64,000 bases of DNA from the NCBI GenBank assembly GCA_004557735.1, contig SFFV01000012.1:47696-111695 (forward strand). The letters run 5' to 3'. Positions 27,112 through 35,271 of this stretch are shown here, in pieces (positions within the stretch are counted from its first letter, which is position 1; every line of letters begins with the position of its first letter). The translations under genes and the position numbers were made by a program. The notes below the pieces were generated by a model. It searched no databases and was not told the DNA's origin. It saw nothing but the letters and a program-made list of their open reading frames with translations. Origin of the DNA: Clostridiales bacterium. GTDB taxonomy: Bacteria > Bacillota > Clostridia > Oscillospirales > Oscillospiraceae.

Positions 27112-27359
27112 TCAGAGCGCGACCGGCACGGCGTCCGGCTCGTACCGGAGCTTCTCACGCACCATATACGCCTTGGCCGCGCCGCCCTCCTCGCCTGGGC
27201 GGCCGAAGAAAATGACCGTGCCGCTTTTGCCGGTGGCGGCAAGATACTTCTTGACGGCGGCCGCGGCGGGGGCTCCCGGCGCGCCGCAGGCGCAGAGCGC
27301 GAAGAGCATTAAAGCGGCAAGAGCGAGTGAAAGTGCTTTGGCGAACGATTATTTTTCAT
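27112..27359 (-). pseudogene. Small lipoprotein gene, apparently frameshifted in the signal peptide
   Basis: GGAGG (27368-27372) stands eight bases before the ATG at 27359. That frame reads MKNNRSPKHF and stops at codon 17. One frame over, the same DNA encodes a textbook lipoprotein signal (AKALSLALAALMLFALCACG) and then about 55 residues ending LRYEPDAVPVAL, but it has no start codon of its own. Inserting one base after codon 5 would join them into a product of about 83 residues. It has a good promoter. It is therefore either a decayed gene, a sequencing error, or a shortened peptide. The mature part matches no family I recognise. Confidence 0.45.
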
Positions 27360-27405
27360 TTTGTGTGCCTCCGTTTGAAATGAATTTTTATTTAAGATGG
27401 TGCGA

Positions 27406-27434
27406 ATATTAGTATATTCATTCGCTCACGTCAA
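27406..27434 (-). promoter_or_regulatory. Promoter of the small lipoprotein gene
   Basis: Minus strand TTGACG, 17 bp, TAATAT, in an AT-rich stretch 47 bp before the ATG at 27359. Confidence 0.6.
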
Positions 27435-27547
27435 CACGAAAATGAGAAAAAATTCATTATAATTGCAATATTATGAATAATAACCACGGTAACTGGATTT
27501 TTATCCAAATGCTTTGTGCATATTTGTGCGCGATAAGCGAAAAAATA

Positions 27548-27580
27548 TCCGGCAGGCTTCCCTGTGAGAAGCCTGCCGGA
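27548..27580 (-). terminator. Terminator of the hom-lysC-asd operon
   Basis: A perfect 13-bp stem TCCGGCAGGCTTC / GAAGCCTGCCGGA followed on the minus strand by TATTTTTTC. Confidence 0.88.
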
Positions 27581-27608
27581 TCGATGCATACGGCAAAAGC
27601 GCCGGCGT

Positions 27609-28607
27609 TTACAGAAGGTATTTCAGAATCTGCACGGCGTTGCTCGCCGCACCCTTACGGATCTGGTCGCCGCAGCACCAGAGCGTGAGAGCGTTATTCT
27701 GCGTAAGATCCTCGCGCACGCGGCCGACCCAGACGAGATCCTGTCCGCTTGTGTCGAGCGGGGTGGGGTAGCAGCGCCCCTCGAAGTCCTCGATCAGACG
27801 GCAGCCGGGAAAGGCGCGGATGGCTTCGTTGGCCTCGGCGACGGCGATCTTTTCCCTGGTCCGCACCGTGACGGCGATGGAGTGCGAGCGCATGACGGGA
27901 ACGCGCACGCAGGTGCATGTGACGCGCAGCTCGGGGAGATGCAGGATCCTGCGCCCCTCGTTCTGCATTTTCATCTCCTCGTCGGTATAGAGGTTATCGA
28001 GCATACTGCCGATGAACGGGATGACGTTGAGCGCGATCTGCGTGGGGAAAACCTTCGCTTCGCATTTCTCGCCGCGGGCGAGCGCGTCCATCTGGTGCTC
28101 CAGCTCTTCCAGTCCGCCCTGCCCGGCGCCGGATACGGCCTGATACGTGCATGCGACCATGCTCTCGATCGGCGAGAGGCGGTTGAGCGCGCCGACGGCC
28201 ATCGCGGTGATGATCGTGGAGCAGTTGGGGTTGGCGATGATGCCGGGATTTTGCTTTGCGTCCTCGCCGTTGATCTCCGGCACGACGAGCGGGATGGCCG
28301 GATCCATGCGGAAGGCGGAGCTGTTGTCGATGTACACGGCGCCGCTTTTTACAATGGCCGGGGCAAAGGCGCGCGACATGCCGCTTTTTACCGCGCCGAG
28401 AACGAAATCCATGCCATCGAACGAGGCGTCCGTCGCTTCTTCCACGGCAAGCTCCTGCCCGCGGAAGGGGATCTTGCTCCCCGCGCTGCGCGCGCTCGAG
28501 AGGAGTCTGAGACGGGAAACGGGAATATCGTATTCTTCCAGCACGTTGAGCATTTCGCGGCCGACTGCGCCGGTCGCGCCGAGAATGGCGATGTTGCAGT
28601 TTTTCAT
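27609..28607 (-). CDS. asd: Aspartate-semialdehyde dehydrogenase
   Basis: Reduces aspartyl phosphate to aspartate semialdehyde with NADPH, the branch-point step to lysine, threonine, methionine and diaminopimelate. The 332-residue protein shows GATGAVGREML for NADP binding, Cys129 in IANPNCSTI as the thioester nucleophile and RVPVMRSHSIAV with the catalytic histidine. AAAGGAGA precedes the ATG. It is the third gene of the hom-lysC-asd operon, 18 bp after lysC, and is followed by a terminator. No sign of damage. Confidence 0.95.
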   Translation of the reverse strand: MKNCNIAILGATGAVGREMLNVLEEYDIPVSRLRLLSSARSAGSKIPFRGQELAVEEATDASFDGMDFVLGAVKSGMSRAFAPAIVKSGAVYIDNSSAFRMDPAIPLVVPEINGEDAKQNPGIIANPNCSTIITAMAVGALNRLSPIESMVACTYQAVSGAGQGGLEELEHQMDALARGEKCEAKVFPTQIALNVIPFIGSMLDNLYTDEEMKMQNEGRRILHLPELRVTCTCVRVPVMRSHSIAVTVRTREKIAVAEANEAIRAFPGCRLIEDFEGRCYPTPLDTSGQDLVWVGRVREDLTQNNALTLWCCGDQIRKGAASNAVQILKYLL

Positions 28608-28625
28608 AAGGGAATCTCCTTTCTG

Positions 28626-29939
28626 TCAGCCGGTGAACCCGTCATACAATACGCGGATCGCCTTTTCAAAATCACAGTTTTCCACGCCCACGATGATGGA
28701 AAGCTCGTCCGCGCCCTGGGCAATGGTGCGGATATTCAGCCCGTGCTCGCCGAGCGCCTGAAAGAGCTTGCCGGACGTGCCGGGCCGGGAGGGCATTTTG
28801 CGGCCTACCGCGGCGACGAGCGCGATGCCGTCCTGCACGCGCACATCGTCCGGGCGGCAGGTCTTCTGGATATCGGCGATCACGTCGTAGAGCGTGTTTT
28901 CGAGCGCCGCCGACGAAACGACGAGCGCGAAGCTGTCCAGCCCCAGCGTGATGTGCTCCACGCTCGCGCGGTAGCGGTCGAGAATTTCCAGCGCGTTGCA
29001 GAGCGTCGTGGAGGCGTTCATGTTGCGCTTGAGCACCGTGAGGATCGTGAAATTGCGCCGCCCGGCAATGCCGGTGATCGGGCGTTCGAACTCGCTCTCG
29101 CTTTCGATATGCTCCACGATGAGCGTGCCGGGGTCGTCCGGGCGGTTCGTATTGCGGATGTTGAGCGAGATGCCCTTCTCCTTGACCGGCAGGATGGACT
29201 CCTCATGCAGCACCGAAGCGCCCATGAACGCCATTTCACGAAGCTCCGCGTACGTTATGCGGGGGATCGGGCGGGGATTGCTGACGATGCGCGGATCGGC
29301 CATCAAAATGCCGGAAACGTCCGTCCAGTTTTCGTATACGTCCGCGTTCACCGCCGCCGCGGCCAGCGCGCCGGTAATGTCGCTGCCGCCGCGCGTCATG
29401 ACTTTGATCTTCCCGGTGGGCACGCGGCCGTAAAAGCCGGGGAGGACGATTTTTTCGTTTTTTTCCATCGCTGCGGCAATGGCGGCGTCGGTGCGGGCGC
29501 GGTCAAACTGACCGTCGAAGCCGAAGAATACGCAGTCGGCGGCGTCGATAAACGCGTAGCCGAGCGTTTCGGCCATAAGCCGCGCGGTGAAGTATTCGCC
29601 CCGGGAAACAAGCTCGTCCACGCTCGTGTCGCGCGAGAGCGTCGCGGCGTAGGCGTCAAACTCGTCCTCCACGCGGTAGGAAAGACCGAGCTCGTCGCGG
29701 ATGGAGACGAACCGGGAGCGGATCGCGGCGAGAATATCGGCACACGCGACGCCGTAAGTCAAATGCGCGTGGCAGAGATAGAGAAGATCGGTGAGCTTGT
29801 GGTCGTCGCTCGTTCGCTTTCCGGCAGCCGATATGACGACGACGCGGCGCGACGGGTCCGAAAGGACAATGTCGCGCACCTTGCGGAACTGCTCCGCCCC
29901 TGCGACGGACGAGCCGCCGAATTTGCATACTTTCAGCAT
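28626..29939 (-). CDS. lysC: Aspartate kinase
   Basis: Phosphorylates L-aspartate to begin the aspartate family pathway. The 437-residue monofunctional enzyme starts with KFGGSSVAGAEQFRKV, carries RGEYFTARLMAE and TRGGSDITGALAAAA in the kinase domain, and ends with two ACT domains (from about residue 295; GLNIRTIAQGADELSIIVGV in the last), so feedback inhibition by lysine or threonine is expected. Its start overlaps the hom stop by seven bases, which suggests coupling. No internal GTG/ATG start for a separate beta subunit was looked for in detail. Confidence 0.94.
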   Translation of the reverse strand: MLKVCKFGGSSVAGAEQFRKVRDIVLSDPSRRVVVISAAGKRTSDDHKLTDLLYLCHAHLTYGVACADILAAIRSRFVSIRDELGLSYRVEDEFDAYAATLSRDTSVDELVSRGEYFTARLMAETLGYAFIDAADCVFFGFDGQFDRARTDAAIAAAMEKNEKIVLPGFYGRVPTGKIKVMTRGGSDITGALAAAAVNADVYENWTDVSGILMADPRIVSNPRPIPRITYAELREMAFMGASVLHEESILPVKEKGISLNIRNTNRPDDPGTLIVEHIESESEFERPITGIAGRRNFTILTVLKRNMNASTTLCNALEILDRYRASVEHITLGLDSFALVVSSAALENTLYDVIADIQKTCRPDDVRVQDGIALVAAVGRKMPSRPGTSGKLFQALGEHGLNIRTIAQGADELSIIVGVENCDFEKAIRVLYDGFTG

Positions 29940-31087
29940 ATTTCCTCCTCCAGCGCCGCGAAGAACAGATCGTTTCCGTCCCTGCGGATATTCTGCGCGA
30001 GCGCGTGCATTTTCCCGGCGCTCATCGGTTCGGTCACGGCGCGGACGACATCGCCCTGCGCGAGCACCGACCGGAGCGGCAGACGGCGGGCGGCAGAGCC
30101 GCCGGTGCGGATATAATAGGAGTGCACGGCTTCGCGGTTGTCGGCCTCCGCGCTGCGGCAGTTCTCCGGGAACATGGCTCGCGCTCCCTGCCGCGCCGCG
30201 GCAAGATCGCGCAGCACCGCGGACGCCGTGGGGAAGCGCCCCGCGCCCTGCCCCATCAGCACGATGGAGCCGCAGCGCCTGCCCATATAGCGCGCCATAT
30301 TGTTGTTCACGAAAACCGAGCTCTCCGCGGCCGCGCGGGGGAAGAGCACCGGTTCCACATACGCCGAAACGGCGTTTTCTGTCCGCCGGCCGGACGCGAT
30401 TAGGCGGCAGACAAGACCGCGGCTCCGGATATCCGCGGTGTCCGCGGCGGTGAAGTGCTCTATGCCCTCGCAGAGCATGCCGTCATGCGGCAGGATGCCG
30501 AACGCCACGGCGCACGCAAGCTGTATTTTCCGCAGCGCGTCCAGCCCGGAGACGTCCGCCGTCGGGTCGGCCTCGGCATAACCGAGAGACTGCGCCTCCC
30601 GGAGCGCATCGGCGTAGGAAAGAGCGCGGCGCTGCATGGCGTCGAGCATGTAGTTCGTCGTGCCGTTCAAAATGCCGGAAACGGCCTCAATGCGGTCGGT
30701 CTCCGCCGAGAGCGCGAGATTATGGAGAAACGGCACGCCGCCGCCGCACGCCGCGCTGAAGAGAAACGCCGTGCCTTTTTCCCGCGCAAGCGCCGCAAGT
30801 TCCAGCCCGTGCGCTGCGACCATGGCCTTGTTTGCGGTGATGAAATGCTTCCCGGCCTCGAGCGCGCGCAAGCCGCAGGAATACGCGGGATCCAGCCCGC
30901 CGAGCGTTTCTACAACGGCGTCCACCGTCGGATCGCCGAAAATGAGCGCGGCGTCGCTCACCATGAAACTCTCTACCGCCTTTCCGGGCCGCACGAGCAC
31001 CGGCCCCGCCTCCATACCGGGAGCGTTGAGCAGCATCCGGTAAACGCCCGCGCCGACCGTGCCGTATCCCAAAACCGCGACTTTCAC
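29933..31087 (-). CDS. hom: Homoserine dehydrogenase (short form, no ACT domain)
   Basis: Reduces aspartate semialdehyde to homoserine. The 384-residue protein has the Rossmann start VAVLGYGTVGAGVYRMLL and the catalytic region GILNGTTNYMLDAM, followed by SLGYAEADPTADVSGLDALR. It stops after the catalytic domain plus about 60 residues and lacks the C-terminal ACT domain of the 430-residue type, so threonine feedback on this enzyme may be weak (inference). The start is GTG 31087 with AGAAGG upstream. It is first in the operon with lysC and asd. Confidence 0.93.
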   Translation of the reverse strand: MKVAVLGYGTVGAGVYRMLLNAPGMEAGPVLVRPGKAVESFMVSDAALIFGDPTVDAVVETLGGLDPAYSCGLRALEAGKHFITANKAMVAAHGLELAALAREKGTAFLFSAACGGGVPFLHNLALSAETDRIEAVSGILNGTTNYMLDAMQRRALSYADALREAQSLGYAEADPTADVSGLDALRKIQLACAVAFGILPHDGMLCEGIEHFTAADTADIRSRGLVCRLIASGRRTENAVSAYVEPVLFPRAAAESSVFVNNNMARYMGRRCGSIVLMGQGAGRFPTASAVLRDLAAARQGARAMFPENCRSAEADNREAVHSYYIRTGGSAARRLPLRSVLAQGDVVRAVTEPMSAGKMHALAQNIRRDGNDLFFAALEEEIC

Positions 31088-31155
31088 AGTATCGCCTTCT
31101 TTCTCTAAACCATGGAATGTCCTTGATATAACAACAAATGTTTTTGACAGAAAGT

Positions 31156-31184
31156 ATTGTAACAGATTGCCCGCGGAAAAGCAA
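31156..31184 (-). promoter_or_regulatory. Promoter of the hom-lysC-asd operon
   Basis: Minus strand TTGCTT, 17 bp, TACAAT. Both elements overlap or abut the inverted repeat at 31169-31199. Confidence 0.65.
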
Positions 31185-31199
31185 TGCTTTTTCGCGGGC
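31169..31199. repeat. Long inverted repeat behind rsmE overlapping the hom promoter
   Basis: GCCCGCG G AAAAGCA facing TGCTTTT T CGCGGGC, a near-perfect 15-bp stem. No T run follows on the minus strand, so termination of rsmE by it is doubtful. It could instead be an operator over the hom -35. Confidence 0.5.
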
Positions 31200-31236
31200 G
31201 ATTTGATGAAATATACAGAAAAAAGAAAGAAGAATT

Positions 31237-31971
31237 TTACATATTGCCGGTAGCATACATGAGCGCCGAGAGCGCGGCGACCGGCGCGGTTTCGCAGCGG
31301 AAGATGCGCGGGCCCATCGAACAGACGTGCAGCTTCATAATGCGGGCAAGCTCCGCCTCGAACGGCTCAAAGCCGCCCTCCGGGCCGGTGAGAATGGCGG
31401 CGGAGGCAATATCCCCGGCGCTCTCCACGGCATCGCGCAGCGTTTCGCGCTCGCCGGTCTCATACAGGAAGAGAGGCAGGGCGGTGGCGTTCGCCTTGTT
31501 GAAGGCCTCCGCGAGATCGGGGAGGAACCCGACGGTGGGGATCCTGCCGCGGCCGGACTGCTTGGCGGCCTCCTCGGCGATGCGCTGCCAGCGGGCGATC
31601 TTTTTGTCCGGATCGCCCTGAATGCGCGCCACACACCGGCTGGAGGCGAAGAAATAGATCTCCGATGCGCCAGCCTCGGTGCATTTCTGAAGAATGTAGT
31701 CGGTCTTGTCGCTGCCCTTGGGAAGCCCGGCGAGAACGACGGTATGCACACTCGGCTCGCCCTGGCAGGGGATGACCTCAAAGATCTCAGCCTCAACCTC
31801 GTTGGGCGTGATTTTCGTAACGGTGCAGTGATGATCCTTGCCGCCGTCGCACACGATCATCGTGTCGCCGACGCGAAGGCGCAGCACTCTGGCGTGCGCG
31901 GCATCCTCTCCCAGAATAAACGCCGTGCCCCCGGCGATCGAGCTTCCGCCGGAGAGAAAGAATCTCGGCAT
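31237..31971 (-). CDS. rsmE: 16S rRNA (uracil(1498)-N(3))-methyltransferase
   Basis: Methylates U1498 of 16S rRNA with S-adenosylmethionine. The 244-residue protein has an N-terminal PUA-like part (MPRFFLSGGSSIAGGTAFIL) and a SPOUT domain with the knot segment ILTGPEGGFEPFEAELARIM and MGPRIFRCETAPVAALSALM. The chosen ATG lies nine bases after GGGAGG; a closer in-frame ATG would abut the site and longer starts have none. It is usually next to prmA, which is absent here. Confidence 0.93.
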   Translation of the reverse strand: MPRFFLSGGSSIAGGTAFILGEDAAHARVLRLRVGDTMIVCDGGKDHHCTVTKITPNEVEAEIFEVIPCQGEPSVHTVVLAGLPKGSDKTDYILQKCTEAGASEIYFFASSRCVARIQGDPDKKIARWQRIAEEAAKQSGRGRIPTVGFLPDLAEAFNKANATALPLFLYETGERETLRDAVESAGDIASAAILTGPEGGFEPFEAELARIMKLHVCSMGPRIFRCETAPVAALSALMYATGNM

Positions 31972-32004
31972 GAGCAGCATCCTCCCACACATAGCTTTTT
32001 TCTT

Positions 32005-32033
32005 ATTATGGCATAGTTTTGCACGGATTGCAA
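32005..32033 (-). promoter_or_regulatory. Promoter of rsmE
   Basis: Minus strand TTGCAA, 17 bp, CATAAT, 34 bp before the ATG at 31971. Confidence 0.6.
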
Positions 32034-32085
32034 GACGGGAACGGAAGCGCCGCGCCGGAATAGACTGTACCGGGGAGGCGGTCGT

Positions 32086-32538
32086 ATGGATACCGAGCGC
32101 ATGAAACGGGTATTGGAGCGCGTATATAAACCCGCCGCACCGGCGAAGGGGAAGGAAACGCCGGACGCGCTGCGCGAAAGCATTCGTCTCGAGACGGAGG
32201 CTGCGGCGCGGCTGCGATATCTTATACGCACGAGCCGTGCGTGTCAGAACGCTTTCGGCGAAGCGCTGCGCCGCTGCGAGGCGCGCCGGCGAGCGCTGCA
32301 CGCCGAGTTTTTCCTGCGCGAGGGGGAGCGAGCGGCGCGGCGCCGCCCCGGCACGCCGCCGGGCGTCCTCTCGGCGCTGCGGCAGATCGTGCTGATTGCC
32401 CGCGCGCGGGAACGTCTCTATGAGAGCGCAAAGGAAAACGCTCTGCCGCTCGCGCCGGAAACGGCGCGGCGATTTGCCGCGGAGTGCCGCGCCGAGGAGA
32501 GCGCCGCGGCGCGCCTGCTCGCGCTCCTGATGAAATAA
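32086..32538 (+). CDS. Small helical protein of unknown function (ferritin-like possibility)
   Basis: A soluble protein of 150 residues, rich in Ala, Arg and Glu (MDTERMKRVLERVYKPAAPA; later ESIRLETEAAARLRYLIRT). It is predicted to be almost wholly helical. The E-x6-R spacing recalls ferritin-like bundles, but no clear metal-ligand pair (ExxH) is seen, so the fold call is weak. GGGGAGG stands seven bases before the ATG, which supports expression. The gene is divergent from rsmE and followed by a hairpin. No family was recognised. Confidence 0.65.
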   Translation: MDTERMKRVLERVYKPAAPAKGKETPDALRESIRLETEAAARLRYLIRTSRACQNAFGEALRRCEARRRALHAEFFLREGERAARRRPGTPPGVLSALRQIVLIARARERLYESAKENALPLAPETARRFAAECRAEESAAARLLALLMK

Positions 32539-32555
32539 TGCCTTTTTAACTATGT

Positions 32556-32586
32556 GAAATGCGCCCTTTTGATAAGGGCGCATTTC
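32556..32586. terminator. Bidirectional hairpin between the helical protein and the Pro/Tyr-rich gene
   Basis: A perfect 13-bp stem GAAATGCGCCCTT / AAGGGCGCATTTC between convergent genes. It lacks a long T run on either side. Confidence 0.65.
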
Positions 32587-32593
32587 ATACGAT

Positions 32594-33508
32594 TCAAAGC
32601 GTGCAGGCATAAACGAACGCCACAAGCGTGAGCAGCACGCCGGAGACGATCGAGCCCGACCAGAGAAGATACCGCAGATCGGCGCCCTGCAGCGGCTTGC
32701 GCTTCGGCTTCACCGCCGCGGCGGGCGGCTGCGGCGCGCCGGTGTACGGCGGCGCGGGATACTCCTCCGGGGCGGGGACGGCGTCACCGTAAAAGGCGGC
32801 GCCGTATTCCGGCGCGGCATACTCCGGCTGGGGGGCATACGCCATCCCGACCTGCGGAGCATACGCCATTTCCGGCGCGGGGGCATAGCCCTGCGGCGGA
32901 TAGGGCGAATAGGCGGGCTGCGGGGCATAGTATCCGTTCGGGGGATACGGGGCGTTGTACCGCGGATCGTACGCCGGAGCGGCGTAGGGATCGCAGTACG
33001 GCACGCCGTAGGCGGGCGACGCATAGCCCTGCGGCGGATAGGGCGCAGCAGGGGCGTAAGGAGCGTACCCGACCGGGGGATAAGGCGCGGCATAGCCGCC
33101 GTAAGGGTCATAACCCTGCGCCGCATAGGGCGCGGCGGCGCGGCGCTCAAACGGCATATCGCCGCCGACCGTTTCGTATACCGGCACATCCCGCGCCGGT
33201 TTTTTCGGCTTTTCGGGCGCGGTGAACGGGTTTTCCCATTCCGGCTGCGCCATGGCCTCGGGTGCGTATGTACGCGCGGCGCTCTCATCGCGGGGAATGC
33301 GATCGCGGGCGTCTTCCGCGGGGCGGGTAAGGCGCTGACGGATGCTGCCCATGATCTCCGCCGCCGTGGGACGCGGCTTCGGCGGGGTAAATTCCTGCCG
33401 CCGCAGCGCTTCCATCATTTCCGCCTCCGAACCGAAGGCGCGGCTGGGATCGGCGAGAGCGGCGCGCTCATCGCCGGAAAACTTTCTGCGAATATCGGCA
33501 AAATTCAT
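32594..33508 (-). CDS. Pro/Tyr/Ala-rich protein with C-terminal membrane helix
   Basis: A 304-residue protein without a recognised enzyme domain. The charged first 110 residues (MNFADIRRKFSGDERAALAD) are followed by about 150 low-complexity residues. These carry recurring PYPPQGY/PYPPNGY units and tyrosine every few positions. A basic KPKRKPLQ stretch and one terminal helix (YLLWSGSIVSGVLLTLVAFV) finish it. The layout is that of a tail-anchored, disordered cytoplasmic protein. Its ATG overlaps the ribF stop by four bases, and it is the last gene of the nusA-infB-ribF operon. No function can be assigned. Confidence 0.75.
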   Translation of the reverse strand: MNFADIRRKFSGDERAALADPSRAFGSEAEMMEALRRQEFTPPKPRPTAAEIMGSIRQRLTRPAEDARDRIPRDESAARTYAPEAMAQPEWENPFTAPEKPKKPARDVPVYETVGGDMPFERRAAAPYAAQGYDPYGGYAAPYPPVGYAPYAPAAPYPPQGYASPAYGVPYCDPYAAPAYDPRYNAPYPPNGYYAPQPAYSPYPPQGYAPAPEMAYAPQVGMAYAPQPEYAAPEYGAAFYGDAVPAPEEYPAPPYTGAPQPPAAAVKPKRKPLQGADLRYLLWSGSIVSGVLLTLVAFVYACTL

Positions 33509-34404
33509 CGACGCGCCTCCACGATCTGCCGGGCGCGTTCGCCGTCGCGGGCGATCTGCGCGCCAAGCTCGTCAAGATCGGCAAAACGCCGCTCCGGACG
33601 CAGAAAATCGAAGAACTCGAGCGCGAGCGTGCGGCCGTAGAGATTCCCTCCAAAGCCAAGCAGATGGCTCTCCACGGTGACGGTCGGCTCGCGGCTGACG
33701 GTGGGGCGGACGCCGATGTTCGTAACGGCGGCAAACTCGCCCTCCGGGAGAATGGCGCGCGTGGCGTAAACGCCATGCGGCGGAATGAGCACACCGGGCG
33801 CAAACTGCATATTGACCGTCGGCGCGCCGAGATGACGGCCAAGCCGGTGGCCGTGGCGGACAATGTCGGAGAGGAAGTGCGGATGCCCCATGAAATACTC
33901 GGCGCGGAGCATGTCCCCTTCGCGCAAAAGCGAGCGGATGTGGGTGGAGCTGACGGTGATGCCGTCAAGCTCGACCTTATCGACCACGTCGCATGTAAGG
34001 CCGTTCGCCGCGCAGTAATCGCGCAGGCGCCCGGTGTTTCCCTCGCCGCGCCAGCCGAACCGGAAATCGTATCCGACAACAAAGCCGACGACGCCAAGTT
34101 CGGACCGGATGCTGCGCAGAAACTCCTCCCACGGCATATGCATCGTTTCCTCCGTAAAGCGGAAAAACTCCACGCGGTCGATGCCGAACAGACGCCGGAT
34201 GAGATAGGCGCGGTCGGGCGCGCTGTTGATGAGCGGCACGGGCGTCCCCTGCACCAGCGTGTCGGGGTGCGTGTCGAACGTCATGACCGCCGGATCGACG
34301 CCGAGCGCTTCGGCGCGCGCGGTCGTGCGGTTCAAAAGCGCCGCGTGGCCGCGGTGCACACCGTCAAAAAAGCCAAGCGCCAGAACGCATTTTCTCTCTG
34401 CCAT
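33505..34404 (-). CDS. ribF: Bifunctional riboflavin kinase / FAD synthetase
   Basis: Makes FMN from riboflavin and then FAD from FMN. The 299-residue protein has the adenylyltransferase motif GFFDGVHRGH near residues 11-20 and SSTHIRSLLREGD at the end of that domain. The kinase domain shows LGAPTVNMQ, ITNIGVRPT-like AAVTNIGVRPTVS and YGRTLALEFFDFLRPE. Length and motifs are normal. It follows truB by six bases and overlaps the next gene by four, so it is translated within the long operon. No FMN riboswitch is found before it. Confidence 0.94.
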   Translation of the reverse strand: MAERKCVLALGFFDGVHRGHAALLNRTTARAEALGVDPAVMTFDTHPDTLVQGTPVPLINSAPDRAYLIRRLFGIDRVEFFRFTEETMHMPWEEFLRSIRSELGVVGFVVGYDFRFGWRGEGNTGRLRDYCAANGLTCDVVDKVELDGITVSSTHIRSLLREGDMLRAEYFMGHPHFLSDIVRHGHRLGRHLGAPTVNMQFAPGVLIPPHGVYATRAILPEGEFAAVTNIGVRPTVSREPTVTVESHLLGFGGNLYGRTLALEFFDFLRPERRFADLDELGAQIARDGERARQIVEARR

Positions 34405-34410
34405 GAATGA

Positions 34411-35271
34411 TCAAACCTCAAAAAAACTTTTTACCGTGACGGCCTCGCCGCCCGTGACGCGCCCGATGGCGAGAAACTCGCCGCTTTCGGAATAAAAACG
34501 CGTATCGCCGTCCGGCGCGCCCGTCCGAAACGGATTGCCGCAGCGGCAGCGCTTTTCCTGCGCGGCGGTGAGCGTCAGCGCCGCGGCGGCGGAAAAGAGC
34601 GTGTCCACCGGGAGAAGAGTGTCACGGTCTGCGCGCGTGAGTTCGGCGATGCGCTGGGCATTTTCCACGGAAAAGCTCCCGGAGCGCGTGCGCCGCAGCG
34701 CCGCCATACACCCGCCGCAGCCGAGATACTCCCCGAGATCGTGGCAGAGCGTGCGGATGTAGGTGCCCTTCGAGCAGCGGATGCGGAGCAGATAATCGCC
34801 TCGCTCCTGCCCGAGACAGTCGATGGAATGGATCGTGATACGGCGCGGCGCGCGGTTTACTTCACCGCCGCGGCGCGCGATATCGTAGAGCTTCTGCCCG
34901 TTGATCTTAATGGCGCTGTACATCGGCGGGATCTGCTCGATCTCCCCGGTGAAGCGCGGCAGCGCTTTTCGTACGTCCTCTTCCGTTGGTAAGACGGACG
35001 AGGAGCGCAGAAGGTTGCCTGTAATATCCTGGGTGTCGGTCACGATGCCGGGGCGGAACGCCGCCACATACTCTTTTGTCTCCGCCTCGGCAAACGCCGC
35101 CGCGCGCGTGGCGCGTCCGACGAGCACAACAAGAAGCCCCGTTGCGAGAGGGTCGAGCGTGCCGGCATGACCGATGCGCCGCTCACCCAAAACGCCGCGG
35201 AGCTTGGAAACGCAGTCCTGGCTTGTCCAACCCTCGTCCTTGTCGAGAAGCAGAATGCCGTTTACGCCCAT
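34411..35271 (-). CDS. truB: tRNA pseudouridine(55) synthase
   Basis: Isomerises U55 of tRNA to pseudouridine. The 286-residue protein contains the catalytic Asp40 in RRIGHAGTLDPLATGLL, then PMYSAIKINGQKLYD and a C-terminal PUA-like tail. It overlaps the nrnA stop by ten bases and precedes ribF by six, a conserved gene order in Firmicutes. Confidence 0.95.
   Translation of the reverse strand: MGVNGILLLDKDEGWTSQDCVSKLRGVLGERRIGHAGTLDPLATGLLVVLVGRATRAAAFAEAETKEYVAAFRPGIVTDTQDITGNLLRSSSVLPTEEDVRKALPRFTGEIEQIPPMYSAIKINGQKLYDIARRGGEVNRAPRRITIHSIDCLGQERGDYLLRIRCSKGTYIRTLCHDLGEYLGCGGCMAALRRTRSGSFSVENAQRIAELTRADRDTLLPVDTLFSAAAALTLTAAQEKRCRCGNPFRTGAPDGDTRFYSESGEFLAIGRVTGGEAVTVKSFFEV

Noticed and set aside
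33480..34480. FMN riboswitch at ribF
   Set aside because: ribF is internal to an overlapping operon, with six bases after truB and no room for the element.
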